Assembly (NCBI GenBank): GCA_900547955.1 | Contig: URIR01000004.1 | Span: 1 to 64,000 of the forward strand | Direction of reading: 5' to 3' | DNA: 64,000 bases | Origin: an uncultured Eubacteriales bacterium | GTDB taxonomy: Bacteria > Bacillota > Clostridia > Christensenellales > QALW01 | Part shown: positions 34,380 to 43,643 of the stretch, piece after piece | Numbering within the stretch: position 1 is the stretch's first letter | How the letters are laid out: every line of letters begins with the position of its first letter | The notes under the pieces: model-generated | The model's database searches: none | Told to the model about the DNA's origin: nothing | The model's input: the letters and a program-made list of their open reading frames with translations, nothing else | Made by a program: the position numbers and the translations under genes

Positions 34380-34619
34380 ACAAGATAATTTCTTCATTTT
34401 CTGCGTTATCCTCAATCAACGTACTCCCCATTTCAAGGATAACAACGCAGAAAAGCCAATACTTTTCCTCTCTGCGGTCGGAGATTTTTGCTTAAGAACC
34501 CGTTGATGGCCGCACGGCGCGCGATTGAAGCCATACCAGGCATATTTTAGGACCGCGCAACAAAGCGGACCCGGCTGGTCATTGAGCAAAAACGCTTTGT
34601 ACTTTGATGGTATTGTCTA
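34380..34619 (-). repeat. Dispersed repeat, copy C
   Basis: Read on the minus strand this begins TAGACAATACCATCAAAGTACAAAGCG and continues with GCGTTTTTGCT, GTCCGCTTTGTTGCGC, CTTCAATCGCGCGCCGT and GGCCATCA, closely matching copy A at 284-410. It then has TTCTTAAGCAAAAATCTCCG and a small hairpin (GCGTT...AACGC). The far end is unclear; a weak end-like motif lies near 34291. It lies between spoIVB and spo0A. Confidence 0.7.
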
Positions 34620-34646
34620 CACAATACCATGATTAATTATAAAAAC

Positions 34647-34681
34647 GAAGGAAGATATCTGCTTTGCAATTATCTCCCTTC
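34647..34681 (-). terminator. Terminator after spoIVB
   Basis: On the minus strand GAAGGGAGATA pairs with TATCTTCCTTC (one G-U), followed by GTTTTTAT, 15 bp past the spoIVB stop. Confidence 0.8.
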
Positions 34682-34695
34682 AGATTTCTTTTTTA

Positions 34696-35952
34696 TTAAT
34701 CATGCATCCAATCTATATATAAGGCATAGCCTTTTTGCGGGTCGCTTATTAATACATGTGTAACGGCGCCTATCAATTTACCGTTCTGCAATATGGGGCT
34801 TCCGCTCATGCCCTGAACTATACCTCCAGTTTTTTCAAGCAGGCGTTGGTCCGTAACCTCAATTATCATGCTTTTAGCAGCTTTTACATCCTGGTCGTTA
34901 GCCTTTATTATATTTATCTCGTATTCCTGTATTCCCTGTCCGTCTATAGTGGTTAAAATAGTAGCTTTGCCTTCCTTTACGCTATTCCGCGAAGCCATTT
35001 CTACACCATTAGGATAGAGCTTATTAATAATATCTGAATAAGTATCCCCATAAAGGCCAAATTCCGTGTTGGCCAAAATGCTGCCATATGCAGGGGAATT
35101 CAATCGGAAGCTGCCCTTAAGCTCGCCCGGGATACCCTTTCTTCCCTTGACTATATCATTAATGGTGCATTCCACAATTTCACCCGTTCCAACCGGCAGA
35201 ATTGTACCTGTATCCGGGTCGGTTATGGCATGACCCAAAGCCGCGTACTTCTTATTTTGATTATCCGCGTAGGTAATTGTACCAATTCCAGCGGTACTGT
35301 CTCTAAGCCACAAACCCAGCCTGTACTTTTTCTCATATACGTCGTAAGCGGGAGTGATATTTATATCTACGTTCTTATTATTTCTTAAAACCGTCAAAGT
35401 TATCGGCCGATTCTTGCTTTCTTCCACCAGCTGCCCAAGCTGACGTGCATTTTGTAATTGATGCCCGTTCGCTTTTACTATAATATCGCCGTCAAAAAGT
35501 CCGGCCTGTAATGCGGGATTCACCTTTTTTCCACCTTCGCAGGATATATCAGAATTGCCGGCGACTATTACACCGTTTGTATATAAGGAAACCCCTATGC
35601 ACATTCCTCCCGGCGTAACGGTTTTTTGAGGAAGAATATATACCTCTATATTTTTGATTTCCATTCCCAGAAAAGAAACGGGAATATTACCTCTGATTAT
35701 CTCGTTTTCTCCTTCACCCAAATGTCTGAATAACTGAGAATTATTTGCAATATCTGCGTTTGCGCTTAAAACAAGGCTGTTTTTATCCTCGCACAGACTA
35801 AATGGAAAGGAGCATTCCAGCCCCACCTGCTCGTTTTCATAAATCACCACCCTGTCCGGAAGCTCAAACAGCTCAACAAGGGGTGCGCTTCTTAATATAG
35901 TAAGAAGCAGCCCGGCGCTAGCCAGAGCTAATATTTTATTTTTAAATTTCAA
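34696..35952 (-). CDS. spoIVB: SpoIVB peptidase
   Basis: 418 residues from a TTG at 35952 with GGAG nine bases upstream; an ATG at 36012 would add 20 residues but lacks an SD. N-terminal membrane anchor, a PDZ domain (VNPALQAGLFDGDIIVKANGH, about 165-190), and the S55 serine peptidase domain with AALGHAITDPDTG and GMSGSPILQNGKLIGAVTHV (catalytic Ser). It is secreted from the forespore and triggers pro-sigma-K processing. It lies between recN and spo0A as usual. Confidence 0.95.
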   Translation of the reverse strand: MKFKNKILALASAGLLLTILRSAPLVELFELPDRVVIYENEQVGLECSFPFSLCEDKNSLVLSANADIANNSQLFRHLGEGENEIIRGNIPVSFLGMEIKNIEVYILPQKTVTPGGMCIGVSLYTNGVIVAGNSDISCEGGKKVNPALQAGLFDGDIIVKANGHQLQNARQLGQLVEESKNRPITLTVLRNNKNVDINITPAYDVYEKKYRLGLWLRDSTAGIGTITYADNQNKKYAALGHAITDPDTGTILPVGTGEIVECTINDIVKGRKGIPGELKGSFRLNSPAYGSILANTEFGLYGDTYSDIINKLYPNGVEMASRNSVKEGKATILTTIDGQGIQEYEINIIKANDQDVKAAKSMIIEVTDQRLLEKTGGIVQGMSGSPILQNGKLIGAVTHVLISDPQKGYALYIDWMHD

Positions 35953-36034
35953 TCTTTTCAACTCCAAATCATTTAAAATTCCGTTTCTATATCTTTTGTA
36001 AATGCAATGCAAATATGCTTGTTAAAAAAATAAA

Positions 36035-36057
36035 GCTTCGACAAAAAATGCCGAAGC
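36035..36057 (-). terminator. Terminator between recN and spoIVB
   Basis: On the minus strand GCTTCGGCA pairs with TGTCGAAGC, followed by TTTATTTTTTT. The TGTCGAA string is part of this stem and is not taken as a Spo0A box. Confidence 0.85.
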
Positions 36058-36096
36058 CTGTTAAAAACAGATATTTCTTATCCAGAGCCTGTTAAT

Positions 36097-37779
36097 TTAT
36101 GTAATTTTTAATTTTTGCTTAAATTTTTCGCACTCCTCCAGCATTTCCTTTCCATGCCCGCGTGCAAGAGCGGTTTCTCCGCCGCCTGTCAGCCTTGCTA
36201 TTTCGCCTATTCTGCCCTCTTCGTTAAGCAAAGAAAGGCGTGTGACGGTGCTGTCCGATGTGGATATTTTCTCAATAAAATAGTGGCTGTCAGCCATTGC
36301 CGCAATAACGGCCAGATGAGTAACGCATAACACCTGATGTGAAAGAGCTATACCCGCCATTTTCTCAGCCGTCACTTTGGCCATTCGTCCGCTTATACCC
36401 GTATCTATTTCATCAAAAACCATAGTGGGAATCATGTCCCTATCAGCAAAAATACTTTTAATCGCAAGCATAAGCCGGCTTAATTCACCGCCTGAAATTA
36501 TCTTGGTAAGCGGCTTAAGAGGCTGTCCCGGATTAGCTGAAAACATAAATTCAGCCGTGTCTGCGCCGTCAAAAGAAGGCTGCTTAGCCTTCATATCTAT
36601 CTGAAACAGGGCTTTATCCATGCCCAGCTCAGCCAATTCTCCCTTAATTTTTTCAGCAAGCATAACAGCGGTTTCTCTGCGTACAGCGGTAAGTTTAGCG
36701 CACGCCTCATTCAATTCAACCTGTCTCTGTTCTAATTCCTTCTTTAAATTCTCTATAGTCTGACCCGCATTTAGCAGCTCATCCAGCTCGATTTCCGCCT
36801 TGTGCATATAATTTATGGCTTTTTCCTCAGAATCACCGTATTTGCGCAGAATATCCGAGATAAGCTCCATCCTGCTTTCAACCTGCTTTAATCTGCGCGG
36901 GTCATTTTCCGAAGCGTCAAGCTGTTCAGATAATTCGCTGTCTATATCTTCCAATTCATAGTAGGCGGATTCCATCCTTCGCGTTAAATCGGCAAAATCC
37001 TCCGTATAGCGTTCAAGAGAGTTCAGCGAGCTTATTCCCGAGCGAATAGAATCCAGCGCGGCGCCCTCTTCCCTCAATGCCTGACATGCTTCAGCCAATC
37101 CCTGAGCTATCTGCTCTATATTAAGCAGCCTGGCGCGCTCGGCGCTCAACTCATCAAATTCTCCGGGCTCCAGCTCGGCCATCTGAATCTCATCTATTTG
37201 ATATTTTAATAAATCGATATTCCTGGCCCGTTCCTCATCCGTACCCCAATCGGCATGCAGTCTGCTCTGTACGCCTTTATAGGCTTCATACGTCTGTGCA
37301 ACCAGGCTTTTAGCGTTTAACGCTTTTTCTCCCGCATAAGCGTCTAAAAAGCTCAAATGATTTTCACTCTTTAAAAGCGCCTGATGCTCATGCTGCCCAT
37401 GAATATCAACCAGCCAGGCAGAAACATCGCGCAGCATAGAAAGGGTGACAATACGACCGTTAATACGGCAGGTGCTTCTGCCGTCGCTTGAAAGCTCCCG
37501 AGACAGGATAAGGCATTCATCCTCACAATCAAAGCCCAGATTTATCAGCTCGGCTTCACGCCCGAGCGGTATATCAAAGCTGCCCTCAACATACCCTTTA
37601 TTCTGCCCTATGCGAACTAATTCCTTATCCCCTCTGGCGCCGAAAAGCAAATTGAGCGAATCTACCAATATAGATTTACCTGCTCCAGTTTCACCAGTAA
37701 TTACATTCAGTCCATCGCCAAATTCCACGCTTATATTATCCATAAGCGCTATATTCTTAATATTAAGGCTACGCAGCAT
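36097..37779 (-). CDS. recN: DNA repair protein RecN
   Basis: 560 residues, SMC-like. Walker A GETGAGKSILVDSL (about 29-42), long coiled-coil middle (about 150-360), ABC signature ISGGELSRLMLAIK and Walker B PTMVFDEIDTGISG. It acts early in double-strand break repair. It is 10 bp after argR. The order nadK-argR-recN-spoIVB-spo0A is standard for Clostridia. Confidence 0.97.
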   Translation of the reverse strand: MLRSLNIKNIALMDNISVEFGDGLNVITGETGAGKSILVDSLNLLFGARGDKELVRIGQNKGYVEGSFDIPLGREAELINLGFDCEDECLILSRELSSDGRSTCRINGRIVTLSMLRDVSAWLVDIHGQHEHQALLKSENHLSFLDAYAGEKALNAKSLVAQTYEAYKGVQSRLHADWGTDEERARNIDLLKYQIDEIQMAELEPGEFDELSAERARLLNIEQIAQGLAEACQALREEGAALDSIRSGISSLNSLERYTEDFADLTRRMESAYYELEDIDSELSEQLDASENDPRRLKQVESRMELISDILRKYGDSEEKAINYMHKAEIELDELLNAGQTIENLKKELEQRQVELNEACAKLTAVRRETAVMLAEKIKGELAELGMDKALFQIDMKAKQPSFDGADTAEFMFSANPGQPLKPLTKIISGGELSRLMLAIKSIFADRDMIPTMVFDEIDTGISGRMAKVTAEKMAGIALSHQVLCVTHLAVIAAMADSHYFIEKISTSDSTVTRLSLLNEEGRIGEIARLTGGGETALARGHGKEMLEECEKFKQKLKIT

Positions 37780-37789
37780 ACAATCCTTC

Positions 37790-38239
37790 CTAATTCATAA
37801 GCTTTTTAAACTGATTCATTACGCCTTTAACCGACTGATTATCAGCCGCAACTACAAGCAGAGTATCATCTCCGGCAACACAGCCCAGCACTCTATCGTT
37901 ATTCATGGAATCTACCACTACAGCCACAGTATTAGCGCTTCCCTGTATAGTCTTTATAACTATTAAATTATTGGCCGACTGTATGGAAAGCACGGCTCCG
38001 GCAAATAATTTATGAAACCGTTCCTCCTGTTCGCTTTTATTCTTATGCTCGGTAGAATATTTATAACCGCCCTTTTTAGAAGGTACTTTTATAAGCTTAA
38101 GCTCTTTAATATCCCGGGAAACCGTGGCTTGAGTAACCTCAAAGCCGCTGCGGCGAAGCTCTCCGGCCAGCTCGTCCTGCGTTTCCAATTCCTTAGCTTC
38201 TATAAGCTCGAGTATTTTTGCATGTCTCTTGGATTTCAT
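37790..38239 (-). CDS. argR: Arginine repressor ArgR/AhrC
   Basis: 149 residues from ATG 38239 (a GTG three codons upstream is an alternative). Winged helix (KILELIEAKELETQDELAGEL, then VTQATVSRDIKELKLIKV) and an arginine-binding hexamerisation domain (VLGCVAGDDTLLVVA, with the Asp-Asp pair). It represses arginine biosynthesis when arginine is bound. Confidence 0.95.
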   Translation of the reverse strand: MKSKRHAKILELIEAKELETQDELAGELRRSGFEVTQATVSRDIKELKLIKVPSKKGGYKYSTEHKNKSEQEERFHKLFAGAVLSIQSANNLIVIKTIQGSANTVAVVVDSMNNDRVLGCVAGDDTLLVVAADNQSVKGVMNQFKKLMN

Positions 38240-38254
38240 ATGTTCCACTCTTTC

Positions 38255-39109
38255 TTATTTTTTATCCTCGCCCGAAATACTCCATTCGTTCAGCTTTGAA
38301 TGAAGCAGCTTATAGAAATTCCTGTTTTTCACAGTTAGGAATTTTGCGTTAAACGGCGCTCTGGTAACGGTTATCTCCGCATGATTCTCGTTAAGCTTCT
38401 GCTCCATTCCGTCGTATATTATAGACACGTCAGCTTCAGCCGCAACTCTAATCTTAATTATTTCGTGGTCGGGAAAAACTATAGGCCTAGCTCTTAAAGT
38501 ATGCGCGCATACGGGAGTCATCAGCATAGCAGAAAGAGACGGCGAAAGCACCGGTCCGCCTGCTGAAAGAGAATACGCCGTCGAACCGGTAGGACTTGCT
38601 ATTATAAGTCCATCGGCATAAAAGCTGTCCGCCATAATATCTCCGGCGAATACATCCAAACGAATTATTCTCTCATATACCGCTCTATGTACAGAAATTT
38701 CATTAAGCGCATAAAACTTTTTTCCATGCACCTGGCATTCCAGCATCATCCGCTCGTCGATTTTATATTGGCCGGCAGCTATAATATCCAGAGCGTTATT
38801 AAGCTCAGATATCTCAATTTCCGAAAGGAAGCCAAGCCTTCCCATATTTATTCCCATAACCGGCTTACCCTTTATAGAAGCCTCGGCGATTACCCCCAGC
38901 ATTGTACCGTCTCCGCCCAATACAAATACGGCGCTGCTTCGGCTGAAAAAAGTAGAACGGCTAATTACCGGGCGGCCTAATTTTTCTGCTACATCGCCAA
39001 AAAGCACCGGTTCTATGCCCTTCTCCTCCAAAAGCTTTATTAATAATTTAGTAACTTCCAGCGTTATATCTTTATTAAGATTAACAATTATACCTATACA
39101 TTTGAGCAT
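38255..39109 (-). CDS. nadK: NAD kinase
   Basis: 284 residues. GGDGTML (about 68-74) is the catalytic motif; NEISVHR and SPTGSTAYSLSAGGP are the nucleotide-binding motifs. It makes NADP from NAD. It lies 15 bp upstream of argR in one operon. SD GGAGG. Confidence 0.96.
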   Translation of the reverse strand: MLKCIGIIVNLNKDITLEVTKLLIKLLEEKGIEPVLFGDVAEKLGRPVISRSTFFSRSSAVFVLGGDGTMLGVIAEASIKGKPVMGINMGRLGFLSEIEISELNNALDIIAAGQYKIDERMMLECQVHGKKFYALNEISVHRAVYERIIRLDVFAGDIMADSFYADGLIIASPTGSTAYSLSAGGPVLSPSLSAMLMTPVCAHTLRARPIVFPDHEIIKIRVAAEADVSIIYDGMEQKLNENHAEITVTRAPFNAKFLTVKNRNFYKLLHSKLNEWSISGEDKK

Positions 39110-39213
39110 GAGCGCACCTCCGTATATATTATATACGAAACTGCATAAATATACAAGGAAATAATTTTTAAATAATTGAAATTAAAATAACGTGCCCTTT
39201 TGGCGGCTTATTT

Positions 39214-39816
39214 TCAACCTGCCTTTTGGAAAAGACTATCGGTAAATTTAACGGCATAGCCGTTTATTGAAAGGTTTAAAGTATATTCCGCCTTGCCGTC
39301 ATGATATCTAGTCAAGCCTGTTCCCGCATAGCCCGATACCTCGCCGCACGCTATTTCATATATAATTCCTTCAGGCGATTTATCGCACAGGCTATAAAAA
39401 AGCTCCCAATTTTTACCGCTATTGACGCTGTTTATGATAATACGGCCGGCGTCAGCCTTCAATAAAAGCGTATCAATTTTTGCATCAGAATACAGCGGCG
39501 CGTTTTCTGAAGAGCATACCGCTATTTCCCCCGAATTATCCTGTACAAGAGAAAATTCCCATACATGATTTTCTATTGCAAATTCATTTTCGGCCGAACC
39601 AAATATTGAACTGCCGAACAAGCAAACCAACAGCGTCAAACATGCGGCAGCAATGAGAATTATAATTAATATTGCCGGCTTTTTATAGTGAGCTGTCATT
39701 TTTATATGCCCACAAGATGCTAAGGCTTCGGTCTTAGAATTATAAATGCTGCCCGCAGTCTGCTTCAAACTGCTCTTTATTTTGTAATTATCAATTTGCT
39801 CCTTACCCTGCTTCAT
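39214..39816 (-). CDS. Single-pass membrane protein of unknown function
   Basis: 200 residues if it starts at ATG 39816, the first after the upstream stop; another ATG at 39699 is possible and neither has a good SD. One transmembrane segment (IIILIAAACLTLLVCLFG) separates a basic cytoplasmic N-terminus from an extracellular part with ENHVWEFSLVQDNSGEI and YTLNLSINGYAVKFTDSLF. No family recognised. It ends about 100 bp before the nadK start. Confidence 0.6.
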   Translation of the reverse strand: MKQGKEQIDNYKIKSSLKQTAGSIYNSKTEALASCGHIKMTAHYKKPAILIIILIAAACLTLLVCLFGSSIFGSAENEFAIENHVWEFSLVQDNSGEIAVCSSENAPLYSDAKIDTLLLKADAGRIIINSVNSGKNWELFYSLCDKSPEGIIYEIACGEVSGYAGTGLTRYHDGKAEYTLNLSINGYAVKFTDSLFQKAG

Positions 39817-39832
39817 AGAAATAATAGTAAAA

Positions 39833-40645
39833 TCAGATTTCAACCGTCCGCTTTGTTTTGCTGTCAAACATGACCGTATGCTCAAAGCTGGTGATATTTT
39901 CCGCTCCCAATTCTTTCAACCACCCCGCAACCTCCTGCGTTTTAAATGGTCCGGCGCCAGGAGGTCCTCCTATATACGGCACGTTCTGCCAAAGCCAGTC
40001 AGGCGTAGGCCAAAAAGCCCATTTAGGGCTTATAGCCTGATATACGTTTTTTTCAACCCCGCTTTGGCCATGATGCGCCATTTGTACAGCGTCAGCACGC
40101 AAATCATAGCCCTTCATTAAAAGGCGGCGGCCTCCCTCTACGGCTAAATCACCAAGAATCAATAATGAAAAATCCTCTTCACTCACTCTGAAAACGCAGG
40201 ACTGATTATTAAATGGCTCTGTCAGCAAATCGGGATTAGCCGCGCTTAAAACCTCAACACGCATAGAGCCAAGCTGAAACACCTGTCCCTCCCGAATTTG
40301 AAATACATTATCCAGCGTGCGCTCAAATTGATTCCAGGTTAATAAATCCTCCTCATCCCTTTTGCCCTTCGCCCAAGTATCAGGAATCATGGAAGTGCCA
40401 ATCCTGTCCGTGACAATTCCCTGAGGGTCGGATAAAACCTCTATTACGGCGTTATGATGATCGCAATGAGGATGGGTTATAAGCCAAAGGCTTACATGCC
40501 CTCCAGCGCTTTTAATAAGCCGCCGCAGTTCATCCCCGTTGCCGCTGTAGCCTCCGTCAACAACCAATAATTCTCCGCTCTCAGCGATAATCTCATAGCC
40601 CATGCTTTGTTTGTCATTCATATTGGTTTGCTGAATTATCTTCAT
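39833..40645 (-). CDS. Metallo-beta-lactamase-fold hydrolase (ComEC-like MBL)
   Basis: 270 residues. The metal-binding signature THPHCDHHNA (HxHxDH, about 77-86), VVDGGYSGNGDEL before it, and later LLILGDLAVEGG and AVQMAHHGQSG match MBL-fold proteins related to the ComEC C-terminal domain. No signal peptide, so cytoplasmic; substrate unknown. SD AGAGG. Confidence 0.85.
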   Translation of the reverse strand: MKIIQQTNMNDKQSMGYEIIAESGELLVVDGGYSGNGDELRRLIKSAGGHVSLWLITHPHCDHHNAVIEVLSDPQGIVTDRIGTSMIPDTWAKGKRDEEDLLTWNQFERTLDNVFQIREGQVFQLGSMRVEVLSAANPDLLTEPFNNQSCVFRVSEEDFSLLILGDLAVEGGRRLLMKGYDLRADAVQMAHHGQSGVEKNVYQAISPKWAFWPTPDWLWQNVPYIGGPPGAGPFKTQEVAGWLKELGAENITSFEHTVMFDSKTKRTVEI

Positions 40646-40669
40646 TTTTATATACCTCTTAAAAAGCCG

Positions 40670-41083
40670 TCAAACATTCTTATCGGCTTCAAGAATGGCA
40701 AGCTGCGCTTCAAGAAGATATTTAATCCTGTTCCTTATATTATCTTCCTCAGCTCTAAGAGTATCTACATGCTCTAACTGCTCCTTAGCACGCTGCTCGG
40801 CCGCTCTCATAAGCTCTGAAGCGCGCTGCTGAGCGCTCTTTAAAATACTGCTTCTGAGCTCTCCTGCCTGAGCCAGAGCAAAATCTATAGCCTGCTCCTT
40901 AGCTTTCAGCTCCGAGAGCTGTTTGGATAAAGCGTGCAGCCGACCGTCCAGCCTCTCATTCTCACTCTGAAGCATTTCGATTCTTCCGCACAGCCTATCC
41001 ATTTCCGCATCCACCTCAGAGGCCGCATATCCATTTTTTACTTTGGAAAATTCGGCGTTCTGACGTCTGCTTTTATCCTCCAC
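40670..41083 (-). CDS. DivIVA-domain coiled-coil protein
   Basis: 137 residues. GTG start at 41083 (SD GAGGGG). AEFSKVKNGYAASEVDAEMDRL is a shortened DivIVA membrane-binding motif, followed by a coiled coil to about residue 130. DivIVA-type proteins sit at curved membranes of the septum and poles. It lies 17 bp after sepF; the ylmG and ylmH genes that usually separate sepF and divIVA are absent. Confidence 0.8.
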   Translation of the reverse strand: MEDKSRRQNAEFSKVKNGYAASEVDAEMDRLCGRIEMLQSENERLDGRLHALSKQLSELKAKEQAIDFALAQAGELRSSILKSAQQRASELMRAAEQRAKEQLEHVDTLRAEEDNIRNRIKYLLEAQLAILEADKNV

Positions 41084-41100
41084 GGCTTATCCCCTCAATT

Positions 41101-41721
41101 TCATTGCCTGTATCTATCGCTCTCATCCAGCACTAAAAAGCCATCCGCGCTCGGCTCCTGTTCCTTATCTCTCTCAGGCTTTTCTATCTTGGTATCAGTA
41201 GAAGTGAATAAATAAATCCCCTTGGAGATTTTGGTAACCTGAGCCTCCAGCGCAAAAGCCGCTCCGCTCATAAAATCTAATATGCGCTGCGCTATTTCCT
41301 TTTCAATGGAATCCAATTTTATTATTATCTGCTTGTTCTGCTTAAGCTGAAGAACAAGTTCCTGCGATTCAGTATATGTAGCGGGCGAATGAATCAGCAT
41401 AGTATGCGAGTTAGCGCCGCCTTGAATAGAGGAAAGCCTAGACCTCTTCCGGCGCGCTTCATATATATCGTCCGTTTGACTATAATCGTGGCTATTCATG
41501 CTTACTTCCTCCCTTTTGCTTTCTCTTCTGGCATAACGGGAACTGCTTGTCTGGCTGCCGCCCGATGAAGAACGGGGGTACCTGTTTGTAGTAACGGTGA
41601 TGCCGTCCTGTTCATCCATATCCTCTTCGTCCTCGTCCTCCTCGAAGGTATTATCGAAATCCTCCTCATCCTCCTTGGATACCCCGATAATTTCCAGCAT
41701 CTTATTTATACCCTTGCCCAT
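41101..41721 (-). CDS. sepF: Cell division protein SepF
   Basis: 206 residues. N-terminal amphipathic helix (MGKGINKMLEIIGVS) for membrane binding, then an unusually acidic stretch (about 16-38, nearly all Glu/Asp), a Ser/Arg-rich linker, and the SepF fold (IKLDSIEKEIAQRILDFMSGAAFA, about 130-155). It tethers FtsZ to the membrane and bundles it. Order yggS-sepF-divIVA is the ylm part of the division cluster. Confidence 0.92.
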   Translation of the reverse strand: MGKGINKMLEIIGVSKEDEEDFDNTFEEDEDEEDMDEQDGITVTTNRYPRSSSGGSQTSSSRYARRESKREEVSMNSHDYSQTDDIYEARRKRSRLSSIQGGANSHTMLIHSPATYTESQELVLQLKQNKQIIIKLDSIEKEIAQRILDFMSGAAFALEAQVTKISKGIYLFTSTDTKIEKPERDKEQEPSADGFLVLDESDRYRQ

Positions 41722-41749
41722 TTCTCATACGCTCCTATATATTTATTAA

Positions 41750-42436
41750 TTATTTTCTTTCTCCGAATAAAGCGCGGCCCGGACGTATCATATTGCTGCC
41801 TTCCAATATGGCCTCAAAAAAATCCTCGCTCATACCCATGGAAAGCACGGCTTTCTTTAGTCCCATATGCCCGCAGAATACCTCATACAGCTTATACATT
41901 TCCTCAAAGCATTTACGCCTTAAGGATGTTTCGGCCGCAATAGGCGCTACTGTCATAAGCCCGCTGGGCTTAACCGCCGGCAGATTCATAAGTCTGTCGC
42001 AAAATTCTTTCAAAACCTCGTCTTTCGGCTCAAGACCGCCCTTGGAAGCCTCCCGGCCTATATTTATTTCTATAAGCACAGGCATAACTATTTGACATTT
42101 CCGCGCCTGACGGTTTATCTCCTCGGCCAAAGACAGCCTGTCCACCGATTGAATCAGACTGACTTTATCAACTATATATTTTACCTTATTACTTTGTAAT
42201 TGTCCAATGAAAAATGCTTGTCCCGCACTTGTTATATTTGGATATTTTTCAATCAGCTCCTGCACCCTGTTTTCTCCATAGGCCGGTATGCCCAGAGACA
42301 AAGCCTGATTTATTTCCTGAGCGCTCCTAGTTTTGCTAGCGGCTACTATAGTTATTTCATCCGTTTCACGCCCAGCCTGCTCACAAGCACTTTTTACACG
42401 TTCCCTAAGCGTTTCTATATTCTGCTTCAAATCCAT
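41750..42436 (-). CDS. PLP homeostasis protein YggS/YlmE
   Basis: 228 residues from ATG 42436 (upstream GTG possible). EITIVAASKTRSAQEINQAL carries the PLP-lysine, then GENRVQE, FIGQLQSNKVK and SMGMSEDFFEAI: the classic PLPBP family. It binds pyridoxal phosphate without catalysis and keeps B6 and amino-acid pools balanced. Located directly before sepF as in most Firmicutes. Confidence 0.94.
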   Translation of the reverse strand: MDLKQNIETLRERVKSACEQAGRETDEITIVAASKTRSAQEINQALSLGIPAYGENRVQELIEKYPNITSAGQAFFIGQLQSNKVKYIVDKVSLIQSVDRLSLAEEINRQARKCQIVMPVLIEINIGREASKGGLEPKDEVLKEFCDRLMNLPAVKPSGLMTVAPIAAETSLRRKCFEEMYKLYEVFCGHMGLKKAVLSMGMSEDFFEAILEGSNMIRPGRALFGERK

Positions 42437-42482
42437 AATAATTTCACTTCTGTTCACCACTTAATCAGCATTAAAAAACTCA

Positions 42483-43643
42483 TTATTTATTATATATAAC
42501 GCCATTTAAAGGCAATTCGCCGCTTTTCGCAGCAATTAATGTTGAATTGTCCTCCTCTGCCAGCCGGTTCACATATACGGCGTTTTTCTGCCCCTTATCG
42601 TCTAGTATATATATATACTGGCCCTGTTCATCCTCTCTTATAAAGCCGGACGGCACTATGAATCCCTCGTTTATGGGAGAATTCACGCTTATTTTTACCG
42701 AACGCAGTCCAAGCACTCTATCGACCTCTCCACTAATTTCAAATATAACAACCCGTTCTCTCTCGTTTAAAACATCGTATACGCGGGCGTTAAAAGCGCC
42801 ATCTACGCCCGAAATATATATTTCAGTTTCCGCTCCAGCTGTAATGGCCTGATTATCGCAAATTGCGGCGATATAGAACTTTTCAGGGCTTATTATTTTG
42901 GCTATTTCACCATCTCTGCGATTATTTACCGGATTATTCCCGTTTAAGGCCTGCTTTATAAGGGATGCTGTAACGTTTGATAAAGCGGAAGCGTTCAGGC
43001 TGTCCTCAAAACCGTCCGCAAACCAGGATATATATCCGTCCGCAGGCGAAAGCACTTCTTCCTGCCAGCCGCTCAAAGCCGCGGCACGCTCTTTCTCGTC
43101 CTCATAAAGCAGCGCTACCGAATCGCTGGGAGAAAAATTGTCGCGTATGTATTGCTGTCTCTCTTCCATTAAGCGTATAAGCTCTGCGTTTAATTCAAAA
43201 TATGATAAATCCCCCTCCTCATAGTCCTGAAGACTTTTAAGAGTCTTTTCAATATCCAAATCATACTGCACTAGCTCGGGCTTATATATATCCTTTATAG
43301 TTTCGCTTTCCTGAGCTAAAACAATGCTTTTTTGAAGCTCCCATAAATCCTTTACAGCTGAAACAACATATCCCTTTTTATACAAGCTTGCTAACGTCTG
43401 GCCCTTTGTTACCAGCTCCCCCTCCGCCGCCCGGTATATCAAACGGTCATTTTCAGGTACGGAAACAAGCTGCTCATCATATATTACAGCAGCATCACAG
43501 AACCCCGAAGCAGACATGCTGCCATATCTAACATAACTTTTACTAGGTACGAACAGCAAAAAACACAGCCCGACTATAACGGCAATAACAATAATTAAAA
43601 AAATATAAAATCTTAAACCTAATCTATATGACCTCGTACTCAA
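42483..43643 (-). CDS. HlyD-family membrane fusion-like protein
   Basis: 386 residues. TTG start at 43643 (SD AGAGGTAAGG). One N-terminal transmembrane helix (IFLIIVIAVIVGLCFLLF), a barrel-sandwich half-motif (YRAAEGELVTKGQTLASLY), a helical hairpin (about 95-190), and the second half (SPADGYISWFADGFED). It resembles periplasmic-adaptor-type proteins, but with no transporter partner nearby. In Clostridia this gene commonly precedes yggS-sepF, hinting at an envelope or division role. Confidence 0.75.
   Translation of the reverse strand: MSTRSYRLGLRFYIFLIIVIAVIVGLCFLLFVPSKSYVRYGSMSASGFCDAAVIYDEQLVSVPENDRLIYRAAEGELVTKGQTLASLYKKGYVVSAVKDLWELQKSIVLAQESETIKDIYKPELVQYDLDIEKTLKSLQDYEEGDLSYFELNAELIRLMEERQQYIRDNFSPSDSVALLYEDEKERAAALSGWQEEVLSPADGYISWFADGFEDSLNASALSNVTASLIKQALNGNNPVNNRRDGEIAKIISPEKFYIAAICDNQAITAGAETEIYISGVDGAFNARVYDVLNERERVVIFEISGEVDRVLGLRSVKISVNSPINEGFIVPSGFIREDEQGQYIYILDDKGQKNAVYVNRLAEEDNSTLIAAKSGELPLNGVIYNK

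Noticed and set aside
36036..36043. Spo0A box upstream of spoIVB (TGTCGAA)
   Set aside because: It forms one arm of a terminator hairpin with a long T run, which explains the sequence.
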